This document shows, piece by piece, positions 51,718-64,000 of a DNA stretch of 64,000 nt. The DNA is from Margaritifera margaritifera. Lineage: Eukaryota; Mollusca; Bivalvia; Unionida; Margaritiferidae. Each line of letters starts with the position of its first letter. The stretch's first letter is position 1. The notes under the pieces were generated by a model, which had not been told where the DNA came from, did not search any database, and saw only the letters and a program-made list of their open reading frames with translations. A program made the position numbers and the translations under genes. The stretch spans positions 1,674,001 through 1,738,000 of the forward strand of contig JAQPZY010001621.1 in the NCBI GenBank assembly GCA_029931535.1, written 5' to 3'.

Positions 51718-51949
51718 GAGCACTGAATGCTAATATTTTATTCAATAATCTTTACAGAAAAAAATTTCCATATGTCTAATTAGGTACAGATGTTCAAACT
51801 TACATGATTGGTCGATTTCAGCTGGTTTGCGTCGTGAGCATTGTGACGTCAGCTTATATAAAAATCAAACTTCGCGTGCAGGTTGATAAAGTGGTTTTTC
51901 TCGTCTTTAACAACTTCTCTTTGGAGGTATTTGGTACATGATGATGTTA

Positions 51950-53465
51950 GTCCTTCAATTTCGAAGATGAACATGACATCACTAACTGGTTTGGTTTTTG
52001 TGAGTACGTGAGTGGCTGATCAGGCCAATTTGTGTTCTAAACTGTCAGGGGCACACTTGTCAGGAGATGCTGCTTGGGGTTGCTTGATCAATAGAGGTCG
52101 TGCTGCAGTTCTGAGATTTACGTTGCTCGGGCTTCTGCACTGCCTCTGCAATTCTCCTCAGTTTAAAATCTGTAGCTGCAGTATGGATGAGACTGCGCTA
52201 GGTGGAGCAATTCTGTGCGAGATCTTCCCAAGACTCAGGTTCAATGTTGAAATATTTCAAGAATGACACGAGGGAATCTTTGAAACGTTTCTTCTGACCA
52301 TCCTGAGATCTTTTTTCCTCTTTCAGCTCACCGTAGAAGATCTTCTTTGGTAGTCGCTCTTCTGACATCTGGCCAGCGATTTTATCTGTGATTTTATCAG
52401 CAGAGTGTGGATGCTTGGAATGCCTGTCCATGTGAGAACCTCAATGTCTGGGGTACTGTTCTGCCATCTTATCCTCATCAGTTTCTTCAGGCAAGCCCAC
52501 GTGAAAATGGTTCAGCTTCTTGGCATGGGGTCTGTATACAGCCCAGGTTTCGCATGCATACAGCAGGGTTGGCAACACAGTGGCTTTGTAGACCTTCAGT
52601 TTTGTTTGTAGACTGATGCGCGTAGTCTGCCAAAGGCAACACGTGCTTTAGCAATTCTGGGATTGGTTTCATCATCGATGTGGACTGCACGTTACAGTGT
52701 ACTGCCAAGATAGGTGAATGTGTCCACTGCAATGAGTTTTCGGCCATTTTACTGTGATGGTAGGCTCTACGTAAGGCTTTCCTGGTGCAGGTTGGTGCAT
52801 CACGTCAGTCTTCTTGATACTGATTGTGAGACCGAAATTGTCACAAGCTGAAAAGAAATGATCCATACTCTGATGCATGTCAGATTCAGATTTGGCATTC
52901 AGGGAACAGTCGTCAGCAAACAGAAGATAACGAGCTGTCACTTCCTGTAACTTAGACTTTGCTTGTAGTCTCCTCAGATTGAAGAGTTTGTCATAAGTCC
53001 GGTATCTGATGTCAATACAAGTGTTATAGTCACGGAAAGCACCAGTAAGCATGGCAGAGAACATCATACTGAAGAGGGTTGGGGCCAACACACAGCCTTG
53101 CTTGACTCCACTGGTGACTGGAAATGGTTCAGATGACTTACCATCGTCCACGACACGAGCGAGCATGCCTTCATGAAATTGGCGAGCCATTACGAAGAAT
53201 TTCTCTGGGCAACCAAATTTTGCCATGATCTTCCAGAGGCCCCCATGACTTACTGTGTCAAAGGCTTTTGTCAGGTCGATGAATGACGTGTACAGGTTGG
53301 AGTTTTGTTCCTGGTATTTCTCCTGGAGTTGACGAGCTGCAAACACATGTCTTTGGTCCTTCGTCCTTTCCTGAAGCCACACTGACTCTCAGGTAGGAGC
53401 TCTTGATCAATGTGATGCACAGAGCGATTAAGCTAAGTTCTGGCGAGGATTTTGCCGGCTATTGA
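51950..53465 (-). mobile_element. LINE remnant (RT palm to C-terminus), minus strand
   Basis: On the minus strand, 53382-52672 is a good RT frame: FIDLTKAFDTVSH (A box), VTSGVKQGCVLAPTLFSMM (B box), LLFADDCSLNA (C box) and GLTISIKKTDVM. Downstream pieces, with frameshifts, are at 52747-52487 and 52431-52198 (RLPKKIFYGEL, PESWEDLAQ). The element is 5'-truncated where it meets a (CATA)n array. A non-LTR retrotransposon; endonuclease not present. Lies about 0.6 kb downstream of ZP-C. Confidence 0.88.
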
Positions 53466-53547
53466 CACTAAGGAGATGCCCCGATGGTTGTCGCAGGATT
53501 GTCTGTTATCTGTCCGCTTGTATAAGTGTTGTTGGATTTGACATCAT

Positions 53548-53683
53548 TCATTCATACATACATACATACATACATACATACATACATACATACATACATA
53601 CATACATACATACATACATACATACATACATACATACATACATACATACATACATACATACATACATACATACATACATACAG
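53548..53683. repeat. (CATA)n microsatellite
   Basis: Perfect tetranucleotide array bordering the LINE truncation point. Confidence 0.98.
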
Positions 53684-53699
53684 ACAGACAGACTTTCAT

Positions 53700-55215
53700 C
53701 TTAGTCCGACAAACGTTTCACACAGCAGACCATGTATAAGATGGCAAGAATTACATGTCTGTTGAACCTTTCAGTAGAATGTTCATAAGAGCCTGGTCTA
53801 CTAAATAAAGGATTATCGTACACGCATCGTACATCCGTGATTTAAAAGAATTATTTTATTCACATCGAGCATGCATACTAACATGCCTAGTTCTCGGTAG
53901 CTAATAACCAGGCTGATGAAATGTAAAACAGACAGGTCATTCTTGCATGCTTATGCTATCACCATATAAACATACAATGTTCCTGTTATTGTCCGTATTC
54001 TGCCTACCTTTATTCCTCTCTTTTTGTTAATAATTGATTCGCCATGTGTCTGTCTGTTCGTTTGTCCTATCTATCCATTCATCCACCCAACCAAATTTTC
54101 ACCTATCTATCTCATTCTGCCTGCCTGTATTATTCTATGTATGAAATAATCGTCTATATGAAATAATCGATTCTCTATGAACCTGTTGGTCTGTCCATTT
54201 TTTCTCCTCTCTATCCATTCATCCGTCCATCCAAATTTTCATCTATTTATCTCTCTATCTATCTATGCTGTCAACTTCCATTATAACATTATAACTGTTA
54301 TTTATAGTGAACATATTGGTTAATTTTTTAATCAGAACAGGACAGAAATTATAAAATGAATATTGCGTTTTCGCTAGATGAAAGTAAGTTCATTATGTCA
54401 ACAGAAATGTAATTTGATGATGTCTATAGAGAGAAAAATTCTAATTTGGAAATTTAAGTCATAAGTTTCCTTCAGAATGAATTATGATTTCACGCGAATG
54501 AAATGTTTGGTTTATATATGATCTTTATTAAAATTGTGCCGTGTAGCAACAGTGATACATTTAATTCAAAGCTAAGATTTTTCGTATTTTCATTGGTACA
54601 AAATGAGCAAAACTCCTCTATCTTTCAAGAATTTGCTAATCTCTAATTTGAGCTGTATTATATTTCATCAAAAATTTAATAATGCCCTCACAACGACGAA
54701 AATATAAGTTAGCTGGGATATTCTTCTTTCGTGCACGGAACTGATGAAAGAAAAACAAAGTGTATTATCATAGTAGTTTTTAAATCCAAGTCCAACACAA
54801 TGTTATGATCGCCTCGAGCTAATTAAAATAAAAAGAAAAGAAAATATTGCACATTGATTCTTACACATCTTTTAACCATAACAGAAATTCAAAACGAAAG
54901 CTCAAAAACTCAAAAGAGTTTCGGGTGACTATCGGTTTAAAAAACGTATTTTCATTTATTTTCAACATTTTTCTAATATAAAGAAATGATGACAGATCTG
55001 CATTTCTGGAAAGTTGCCAATAAAAATGAATTTGCTATGAAAAAGCAACAATTATAACACATCTGCAAATGGTACGTACTTTCTCATTGGTTTAAAGTTA
55101 AAATTACCGCGGTAAATTCGACAATATACAGTCTATCCATTCATCCACCCAACATAATTTTCATTTGTCTATCTACATATTCGGCCAACTTACATTATAA
55201 ATTCAAATTCATGGC
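53700..55215. other. Intergenic sequence, no gene recognised
   Basis: AT-rich. A short motif containing ctatccattcatcc recurs diverged near 54070, 54210 and 55132. No coding potential seen. Confidence 0.5.
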
Positions 55216-55640
55216 AAACAGACTGAGATAAATAATAATAAAAAAAAATTAGAAAATGCCTACATTAAGAAACAACTGGATAAAACTTTTTAATACTAAC
55301 CCAGAGATAAGGAAAAAAACTTCCAAAAATGCATCTAAAAGCACTTTCAAAAATGTATCTAAAAGCACTTAACTTATAAAAATGTATCTAAAAGCACTAG
55401 AGACTCTCAAAATACAATGGTTTCATTAGTTGATACTTCACACCCGTTAAAGGCTATTCAAACTAAACAGATGTAATTCAAAACAGCCTTGTAGTCTCTG
55501 TAAAGAAGAAAAAGAAACACCTGAATATTTGTTTTTTGAATGTAATCATATTAATGAGTTCTGCTCAAATCTGTCTGAATATATAATGATGCAAAAACCA
55601 GGGTTAAGAAGCATTCAATTGTATAATTTTTATTACTAAA
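55216..55640 (+). mobile_element. Short LINE C-terminal fragment
   Basis: A broken frame contains NNWIKLFNTNPEIRKK. Further on it has a CCHC-like knuckle, CSLCKEEKETPEYLFFEC, followed by NHINEFCSNL, typical of the C-terminus of non-LTR retrotransposon pol. It ends at a CA run. Too short to classify. Confidence 0.6.
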
Positions 55641-55642
55641 TA

Positions 55643-55644
<2 letters not shown>

Positions 55645-55698
<54 letters not shown>
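55645..55698. repeat. (CA)n, left flank of the 55.7-59.3 kb element
   Basis: CA run in the same orientation as the CA run at 59300-59352, on the other side of the element. Confidence 0.97.
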
Positions 55699-55699
<1 letters not shown>

Positions 55700-55702
<3 letters not shown>

Positions 55703-56500
55703 TGTATGAGACTCTGTGAAGTCATACGGGAATTAACATAACGCCGTAGGTTAATATGCGGGAGCTACTTGGGGGTGATACGAGAAATCCTATGTTAAAA
55801 TTGTCCATAGGTTTAACATGGGAATGGTATTATAGGATCAAAAATGTCTATAGGATCAAAAGTGTTTATGGGGTCAAAAGTGTTTATTGGGTCAAACAGG
55901 AATGGTAATGTTCAAATACACACCCTACTGTCCAGCATCTCCTTTTTGATTACAATACTAACAAACCACATATACTATCCAGCACCCGCTTTTTAATTAC
56001 AATCCAAACACACCACATATACTATCCAGCACCCTCTTTTTTTATTGCAATCCAACACACGATATATACCAACCAGCAACCGCTTTTTGATTACAACCAA
56101 ACACACACTCTAGAATCCTGCAACCACTTTTTGATTACTATCCAAACATACACCCTAAAATCCAGCAACCACATTTTGATTACTATCGAAACACACAACC
56201 TACTACCCCCCTCCCCCCACTATCCAAACAAAAAGGGTGGAAGTTTTCATACACGCATGCTATACTTACATACATAAAAACATACTATACTTACACACAC
56301 AAGGGTAGGAAATGTTTATAGACACACTACTATAGTCTCTCACACATGCTATCACACAGAAGAGAGAAGGGATAATGGGTTTAAAGTTTTAGTTGTTAAC
56401 AACAAAGACAATCACAAAATATACACAAGCAAAAAGTTTTGGCAAATGATTAGTATCTCTCTTTTCTAGAGATCTGGGTTGACCTGAAAAGGGTCGTTGG
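55700..56500 (+). repeat. Left terminal inverted repeat, about 800 bp
   Basis: Contains about six units of roughly 46 bp with ctttttgattacaatcc and catatactatccagcac variants at 55920-56200. Then come aagggtggaagttttcat and cacacagaagagagaag. It ends in the stop-codon region of the minus-strand gene remnant. Confidence 0.85.
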
Positions 56501-56745
56501 GGTTTGTTAACCCAAAGTCGGTTAACACAAGTGGCTTCGCTTCACTGATCTTCTTCTTTTCAAGCTTCAGACACCCTTGCATCTCTACATAAATTCTTGT
56601 TTTCCATATCGCTGTGTCTGTGATACTGGTAATGGCCCACGATTCCTTCACATACATAGGGTAGTCCTTGTTGAACAGCATGCCGGAAATGATGATTGAT
56701 GCCTACACGCTCGTCCGCATCTTGCTTGAGTTGTCTTGAGAACAC
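56466..56745 (-). pseudogene. Minus-strand gene remnant in the TIR element, product unknown
   Basis: A frame of about 71 codons (56681-56466) ends exactly at the inner edge of the left TIR. A second frame at 56745-56560 overlaps it and may be shadow or frameshifted sequence. The 5' part toward the (TA)n tract is lost. No known domain recognised. Its position mirrors the plus-strand gene, which argues for a real gene end rather than a chance frame. Confidence 0.4.
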
Positions 56746-56895
56746 GTGAAATCACAGAAGAATTCGCTTGTATATTTAACCTAAGACCGGATCGAAACGG
56801 ATTGAAATGTTAATCCAATCTAAACGCGTGTTAGAAAATTCAGTCAGAGGGTGTGGTCTCTCTTCCAATCAGAAGAGAGCGGACGCGTCCACTTT

Positions 56896-56898
<3 letters not shown>

Positions 56899-56973
<75 letters not shown>
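56899..56973. repeat. (TA)n between the two outward-facing gene remnants
   Basis: TA run separating the divergent gene remnants; it may mark the site of the internal deletion. Confidence 0.97.
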
Positions 56974-56977
<4 letters not shown>

Positions 56978-57023
56978 ACGAGCGTTCCTATGGTTTACTA
57001 TTGCGGAACAGTTCAACTACAAA

Positions 57024-57813
57024 ACCTATGGCTGACAAATCGAAGACAATGTATTAGGGTGCGCCTGCTGCGGATACATCGTATACTCGAAGCAATAGCA
57101 CCACGACTACGACGACGACTACTGCTGCTGTAGCCAGTATTCTTCTTCCAGATGATGAATTACTTCAATTTAGCTTTGGCTGATTTCCTGTCGTCTCTGC
57201 AAGAATTTTTATATTCGACGGTAGTTCTATCTTCACTTCCTTCTCTATCGTTACCAGTGGTTGATGATTTCAGCAAGAAACATATGGATTCCAACTGGAT
57301 AATATTTTGCAACGTCAGAAAGAAGAAGAACAAGCATTTGTTCAACAGCAGCAAGAAGAGTAAAAAGAAAGCGAGAAGAAGAAGAGAAGAGGAAATTTTG
57401 AATAGTGAACAAAAGGAAGGGAGTGAAAACAAAAAACGGTGACTTTGTTACAAGACATTTTGGCGGAGTTAAAGTATCTGAGAGAAATGTACGGGACTTC
57501 TTTAGCTCAACCCAAGAGAAAGAGACCTTCACGATGCAAGACCTCTAAACAACCTTGTATGACTACATCCACTCTCACAGTCACTGAGATGCCAGCAGCA
57601 GTAGCAGTTACTAACGACACGGAGAAGCATGAAAGGTACCAAACCTTTCTAAAATATAAGCAGCAGCAACAGCAACAACAACAACGACAACATCAGGGAA
57701 GAGAAGTGGAGTGTAAAATGGAGACAGAGGAGTTCTCTTTCTCCTTCAAAAATAGACGTCCATGTGCTGTGGTGAAACCCTTTGTGAGATATGCCCGTCC
57801 TGCTAGATGGTAA
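57024..57813 (+). pseudogene. Plus-strand gene remnant in the TIR element, product unknown
   Basis: Frames at about 57029-57175, 57152-57442 and 57439-57813 appear to be pieces of one gene broken by stops and frameshifts. The last piece (124 codons) has a basic patch KRKRPS like a nuclear localisation signal, then a Gln run (about residues 74-81) and a C-terminus ending ARW. The middle piece is Lys/Arg/Glu-rich and probably coiled-coil in part. The stop at 57811-57813 lies about 25 bp before the right TIR. No family recognised. Confidence 0.4.
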
Positions 57814-57837
57814 AACCCAGGACCACTCACCAAAACA

Positions 57838-59416
<1,579 letters not shown>

Positions 59417-59804
59417 CAAATACTTTGAATCTACGTTGATGTAAACATTAAAATTCTCTATCTTTCTGAGTTCTGTATGACAACCCCCTCCTAAAAAAAA
59501 AATGCCACACAATTTAGTTTCAAAATTTTATGAGAAGTGGTATCTTATGCAGAATCATACCAACAGAACTAATTCAGGTCAAAGGGATCCATCAGGAATT
59601 GAATCAACATAAATTATTAGAAGGACACTGTACAAAATCTAATATTATTAGGAACACAATAACTTGACAAGTTCCACAGAAAAGAATAAGTGTATGTATG
59701 TCTTACATTGTTTCTTTCTGGCTTACTAATTTTTACTTTTACTTTTTACATCTCTAAGTGTCGACACATTTATATCGACAATATGTTTAATGTTGTTCGT
59801 GTAT

Positions 59805-59888
<84 letters not shown>

Positions 59889-60689
59889 CATTATATACAT
59901 ACACATAGAAGATCAAGTACTTATACAAAATAAAATGTATGCCCTTTTACCTATAAATGCACCAATATGTTGATTCAATACTGTTTATATTTACATGTAT
60001 CTTTATCCAATTTGTATGTATGGTTTTGTTGCGATTCAATAAAAAAATATACAAGTAAATACAATTAATTTCAAATGTTAATTACATTAAAATGAAGACT
60101 CCGCGTCCTATTTGAGGTTCTGTGCAATCATGAATGCAACACCTCCGCACTCCAAATGTTGGCACCATTGTCTTTTTGGCTCTCGTGTGATGCAGTGTCA
60201 TGGACAACTGCATATTTTGCTATTTTTTTTACAACATTTTCTAAAGTGTATTCGAATAGGGATAGTTGTACTACGTTGTCACATTTGCTGAAGTATATCG
60301 GCGGTGATACTATCTCAAACTGTGCTTTTATTGGTTCTTATTAAATCTTTCATAACAGATTCGCCAGATGTGTTATGAGAGACGACATTGGATTACTGTT
60401 TGTTAGCATCAGCTTACAAGATACACTGCTTCTTTTCACTAGTCAGTATTGTTTAAGTGCTGTTTCATAAATCCTTGAAAGCTGGCCACTGACATCCACT
60501 TTTTTATGATTGACACAATGACAGTAGTTTCAAAAGGTATTGGAATTAGAGGTCGAACTTAAGCTTTTAAGCAATGTTGATAAGCTCTTGATAACAAGTT
60601 ACAGCTACCTAGTTTTTATGATTTTGGTGTTCAAAAAATCTTCGTTCCAGGATGTATAGTGCGATATCAGTGTACAGGTGACACATATC

Positions 60690-61280
60690 CATAGGTGGTC
60701 TACGGTTGACCTTGGGGGTGTCTAAGTAAAGCGTGCTCATTATGGTTTCGTCGTCTATGTGTTTGGCTCGCGATCTGCACGATTTGTGCTCTGAAGTCCG
60801 AATCTACTCTTCCTATATGAATGTAATAGACCTGATCCAAATAACCCAACCAAAAGTATACATAATGTGCATGATATCGTAAACGCACTATACTCTCATT
60901 GCAAGTTTGGTGGCAATAGGGAAAATATACCGAAACTAGAGCCCTTAAACAATCTTAAAGCAATCGTAAATAAAAAAATTAAAGAAGTATCACAACGATC
61001 CAATTTTTGTGCGACATAGCTACCACAGTACAAGTATGATGTATGAAATATATGGGAGTTAGAGTCCAAACAGAGAAGATGGTCGGACGATTTGTAAACA
61101 ATACAATTAGTCCTGGAAAAAAGTCGCAGTGACCCAATTTTTGGTGCGACACTTCTTCATCCCAATATGCGCCCAGTTTGAGGTTAATAGGTGTGGTAAT
61201 GTAGAAGACGTCGCCCGGATAAGGAGGACGGAAGGACGAATCGACGGACAAACTGAATTCTATCTTCTCCCGCTTCTCGA
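60690..61280. repeat. Degenerate interspersed repeat with inverted internal similarity
   Basis: The segment includes cagtgacccaatttttggtg, cgtcgcccggataagg, a ggacggaaggacgaatcgac run and cccgcttctcgaag. A diverged related stretch (gaccttgggggtgtc, cgtcgtctatgtg) begins near 60700. This resembles widespread invertebrate repeats with the acggacggac motif. Family unassigned. Confidence 0.4.
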
Positions 61281-62879
61281 AGGGAAATTTTAAAAAATAT
61301 CAGCAGCTTTTGAAATAGCGGCGAGGAAAAGCGAGTTAAATCATAAAGAACAAAGTATAAAAGTTTTGACTTGAAAACTTTATGGATCTATTTACTAGTA
61401 TTGAATGCCACATACTATGTGAACTTTCTTCATAATGTGTGGGATATAAATGCTTTAAAAATTCTTTAACGCAGGCGTGGCTCCTTTTAAAACAAAATAA
61501 AACTAAATCAAATTTCACGGATGACATACAGATCTACAGGCAACACCCTCATTTAAGAGCCAGGTGGTATGTGGCATTTTTCATCAGGTACGTTTCAGGT
61601 GTGCAAATTGCCAGTGACTTATAATTTGTGTATACATATCAACATGTACAAGTAGTGTATACAAGGGCGTCTAAAATTCAACGTAAAACATATATGAAAC
61701 AATTTTAATTTCAGCAAATATTTCCATTTTTATTGTATTTATGAAAACAAATAATCTTATGCTTAACACCCTCGCGGGTTTGAAATCATTTTTCTTTCCC
61801 AACTGAATTCAAGAAGGGGTGAAAAATGTGTTTCTCCTGTAAATAATAGGCTCTATTATCAGTAAATGTTGCCCAGCAACCTGTCGATAGTAATATACGC
61901 TTCAGGAACTCCTACCTCTCCAACAAGTGAAATGAACATTCGTCTATGTCAGTCAAGCGTATTGTCATCCTTGACTGCAGACGAGGAAAGGAGTTCATCT
62001 ACAGTTGGGGATCTGTGTAGGGGAAACGTTTATTCCTCCCGCTCAGCACATACGTTTTGGTATTTTCTCTTATTTTTGTACATATCCGGATAGAAAGAAC
62101 TTGGAACAGACTTAGGGTAAGGTATTGTTTGACGTTTATTTTTATCTTTTTAAATATGATATTCGAGCTATCGATCACTTGTTTCTGTGAGCACTGTTAT
62201 TTAAATTCATCATGTAAAAAATTTAAAAAAGAAATGGATTTGTTGTTGTTGATAAGAAAATATTTATTGATTTCAGTATTTTATAGTTTATCATGAAACT
62301 TATTATAATGCTGTTTAGTCACTTAAATGATAATACGTTATAATTTCAAAATCTCAAGTAAGGCTAGGGACACAAATAGAAACTTTTGTAGATTGGTGTA
62401 TTTTCATGAAAAATAAGGCGATGTGAATATTTACTTTACAAATTTTCTCGTGGTTTCAAAAAGTCCATCATAATCTTTATGACTTAAGGAATTACAATTT
62501 AATCATTGATCATGCTGACTTCTTAGGACTGTACCAAAGTTTTGTATATTGATGAATTTCTTAACTATACAACGAGAGAATGAGAGAGCTAAAAGATGGG
62601 GGTAGGGAGACCTTATTTTGGATTAAGCGAGAAGTTAGTTGGTTCCAGAAACGTATGATTTTCTAAATTCGAGGTTACTCAGGAACCTTGCATTTTTTTA
62701 TACACAGAGTAAATGCAAAACATTACACAATATTTAAAAACAAAATCGTGTTGAAATGTACATGAAATCTGAAACGTTGTGTACTTTTAATGACCTTCGT
62801 GATGTAATATTCATGAAGATATATTACTTGAGAAATGAAATAATTTTCAGCACTCATAATGTTTTGCACTTTCTAATTC

Positions 62880-63016
62880 CAATAATAATAATAATAATAA
62901 TAATAATAAGAGGAATATTAATAATAATAACAATTAATATTATGATGATGATTATTATTATTATAATTATTATTATTATTATTATTATTATTAGTAATAG
63001 TAGTAGTAGTAGTATT
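62880..63016. repeat. (AAT)n and (ATT)n/(AGT)n microsatellites
   Basis: Two trinucleotide stretches separated by about 40 bp, about 140 bp upstream of the ZP-D coding exon. Confidence 0.95.
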
Positions 63017-63169
63017 GGAAATAACGTTGACTGGTCAAAAGGGGAATACAATATTTAAATGAGAATAAGAAATTTATGAAATGATTACGTTTGAAACCAG
63101 AATTTAGTCTTTGGTTATTGTGATTTTGTATGTCTTTTTTGTCATTTTACACAGGAAATATTTAAAAAC

Positions 63170-63983
63170 ATGGCATCCCTCCATCACAAATTGAAGATCA
63201 TATTATTATTGGTAAGTACCTGTAAGTAACGTCTTTGGGTAAGGAACAAAATCGTTTCAAATTATCTCCCTTAGTTATAAGAGTGATAAAGTTTGACTCA
63301 GTTAGAGACACGGTAGCCTTCTCATTCTTATTAGTAACATATAGAAATGTCCGGCTAAACGATTACGAGACAGGTCGAAGACTTTAAACGTTATTTTACA
63401 CATATTTGTGCCGTTATTAAATATGTTGGAAAACTCGCATCCTCATGAAAGTTGTGATAATGGTGTGGGAATCATGACGTCGGAGAGGGAAAGCAAATAT
63501 TTTGCCAATAAACTTATCAGAGCGATCAATGGTATTAAAATACTTATAATACTTTGGGGACAAATCCTAGCAAACATTGTTTACTTACGGACCAGAACCC
63601 TATTTCCTGCAAATGATAGCATTTGGTTGCCTTAGGTCTTATAATTCTCACTACCTTCTATATTTAAAATGCTATTATAATAGATTTTCTTAAATCCAGT
63701 ATTTGAAATGTGGGGGAAAGAAAAATTAGTATGCTGTCCGCGATACATTTGAGTTTCCAAGACATAAAATGGCACCTACAAGAGATTTAATTTAGCCACA
63801 TATTAGGATTCTATGGTGTACACATCAAATAAGGTACTTCTTCAAATGAACATGCTAATTTAAATATTGGTCTCTATTTGGGGGAATACCAATGATGACA
63901 TGATACAATCATGGATTTCTAAATGTCTCTTTCCTTGTTTCAGACCATCTGGATGAGATGGTGCGATGCACAAGTAGAATCAG
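63170..63983 (+). CDS. ZP-D: 5' end of a fourth ZP-family gene, truncated by window edge
   Basis: Exon 1 63170-63211 encodes MASLHHKLKIILLL and ends at gtaagt. Exon 2 63944-63983 (40 nt, the same length as ZP-B exon 2) adds TIWMRWCDAQVES and ends in phase 1 before gtaaat. Phases 0 and 1, the tiny second exon, the signal-peptide character and an acceptor 15 nt upstream of ATG (ending 63154) all match ZP-A to ZP-C. No ZP domain is inside the window, so membership in the family is inferred from architecture and position. Confidence 0.7.
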
Positions 63984-64000
63984 GTAAATGACATAAATAC

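Noticed and set aside
61866..62093. 75-codon frame upstream of ZP-D as a small gene
   Set aside because: No recognisable content, signal peptide or splice context; length is compatible with chance in this sequence.
62854..63058. Ile-rich frames on both strands
   Set aside because: Translation of (AAT)n/(ATT)n microsatellites.

Overview
The window is eukaryotic: genes are split by GT-AG introns, the sequence is AT-rich and full of microsatellites, and it carries LINEs, Penelope-like elements, tRNA-derived SINEs, LTRs and MITEs. The repeat types (tRNA-derived SINEs, Jockey-like LINE with RNase H, Penelope-like elements) suggest a marine lophotrochozoan, most likely a mollusc. This is an inference; no species can be named.

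The only convincing host genes are a head-to-tail array of zona pellucida (ZP) domain membrane proteins on the + strand. ZP-A (5170-21022, 401 aa), ZP-B (26202-36698, 404 aa) and ZP-C (43417-51351, 397 aa) are complete. ZP-D begins at 63170 and runs off the window. I assembled each complete gene by hand from nine coding exons. All three share the intron phases 0,1,0,2,1,2,0,1, stay in frame throughout, and encode signal peptide, ZP-N, ZP-C, transmembrane helix and cytoplasmic tail. The paralogues are very diverged in sequence. ZP-B and ZP-C carry a five-arginine furin-type site and lack two ZP-C cysteines; ZP-A has the cysteines but no such site.

The introns and spacers are repeat-rich. 1-3.7 kb: degenerate Jockey-like LINE. 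4.9 kb: hAT-type MITE just upstream of ZP-A. 5.4-7.3 kb: three Penelope-like fragments in ZP-A intron 1, one with a 55-bp-arm hairpin. 24.2-25.9 kb and 51.9-53.5 kb: minus-strand LINE remnants. 38-39.2 kb: mariner transposase remnant with a MITE inserted in it. Four solo LTRs with 4-bp target duplications lie at 11.2, 31.5, 49.9 and 57.9 kb. Minisatellites with 21-65 bp units fill several introns; one in ZP-B intron 4 appears to be built from the exon 4 / 5' splice site boundary.

The most unusual object is at 55.7-59.3 kb. It is an element with terminal inverted repeats of roughly 0.8 kb and remnants of two outward-facing genes, inserted in a (CA)n tract and itself interrupted by a solo LTR. 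It resembles an internally deleted Polinton/Maverick-type element, but I could not recognise its proteins.
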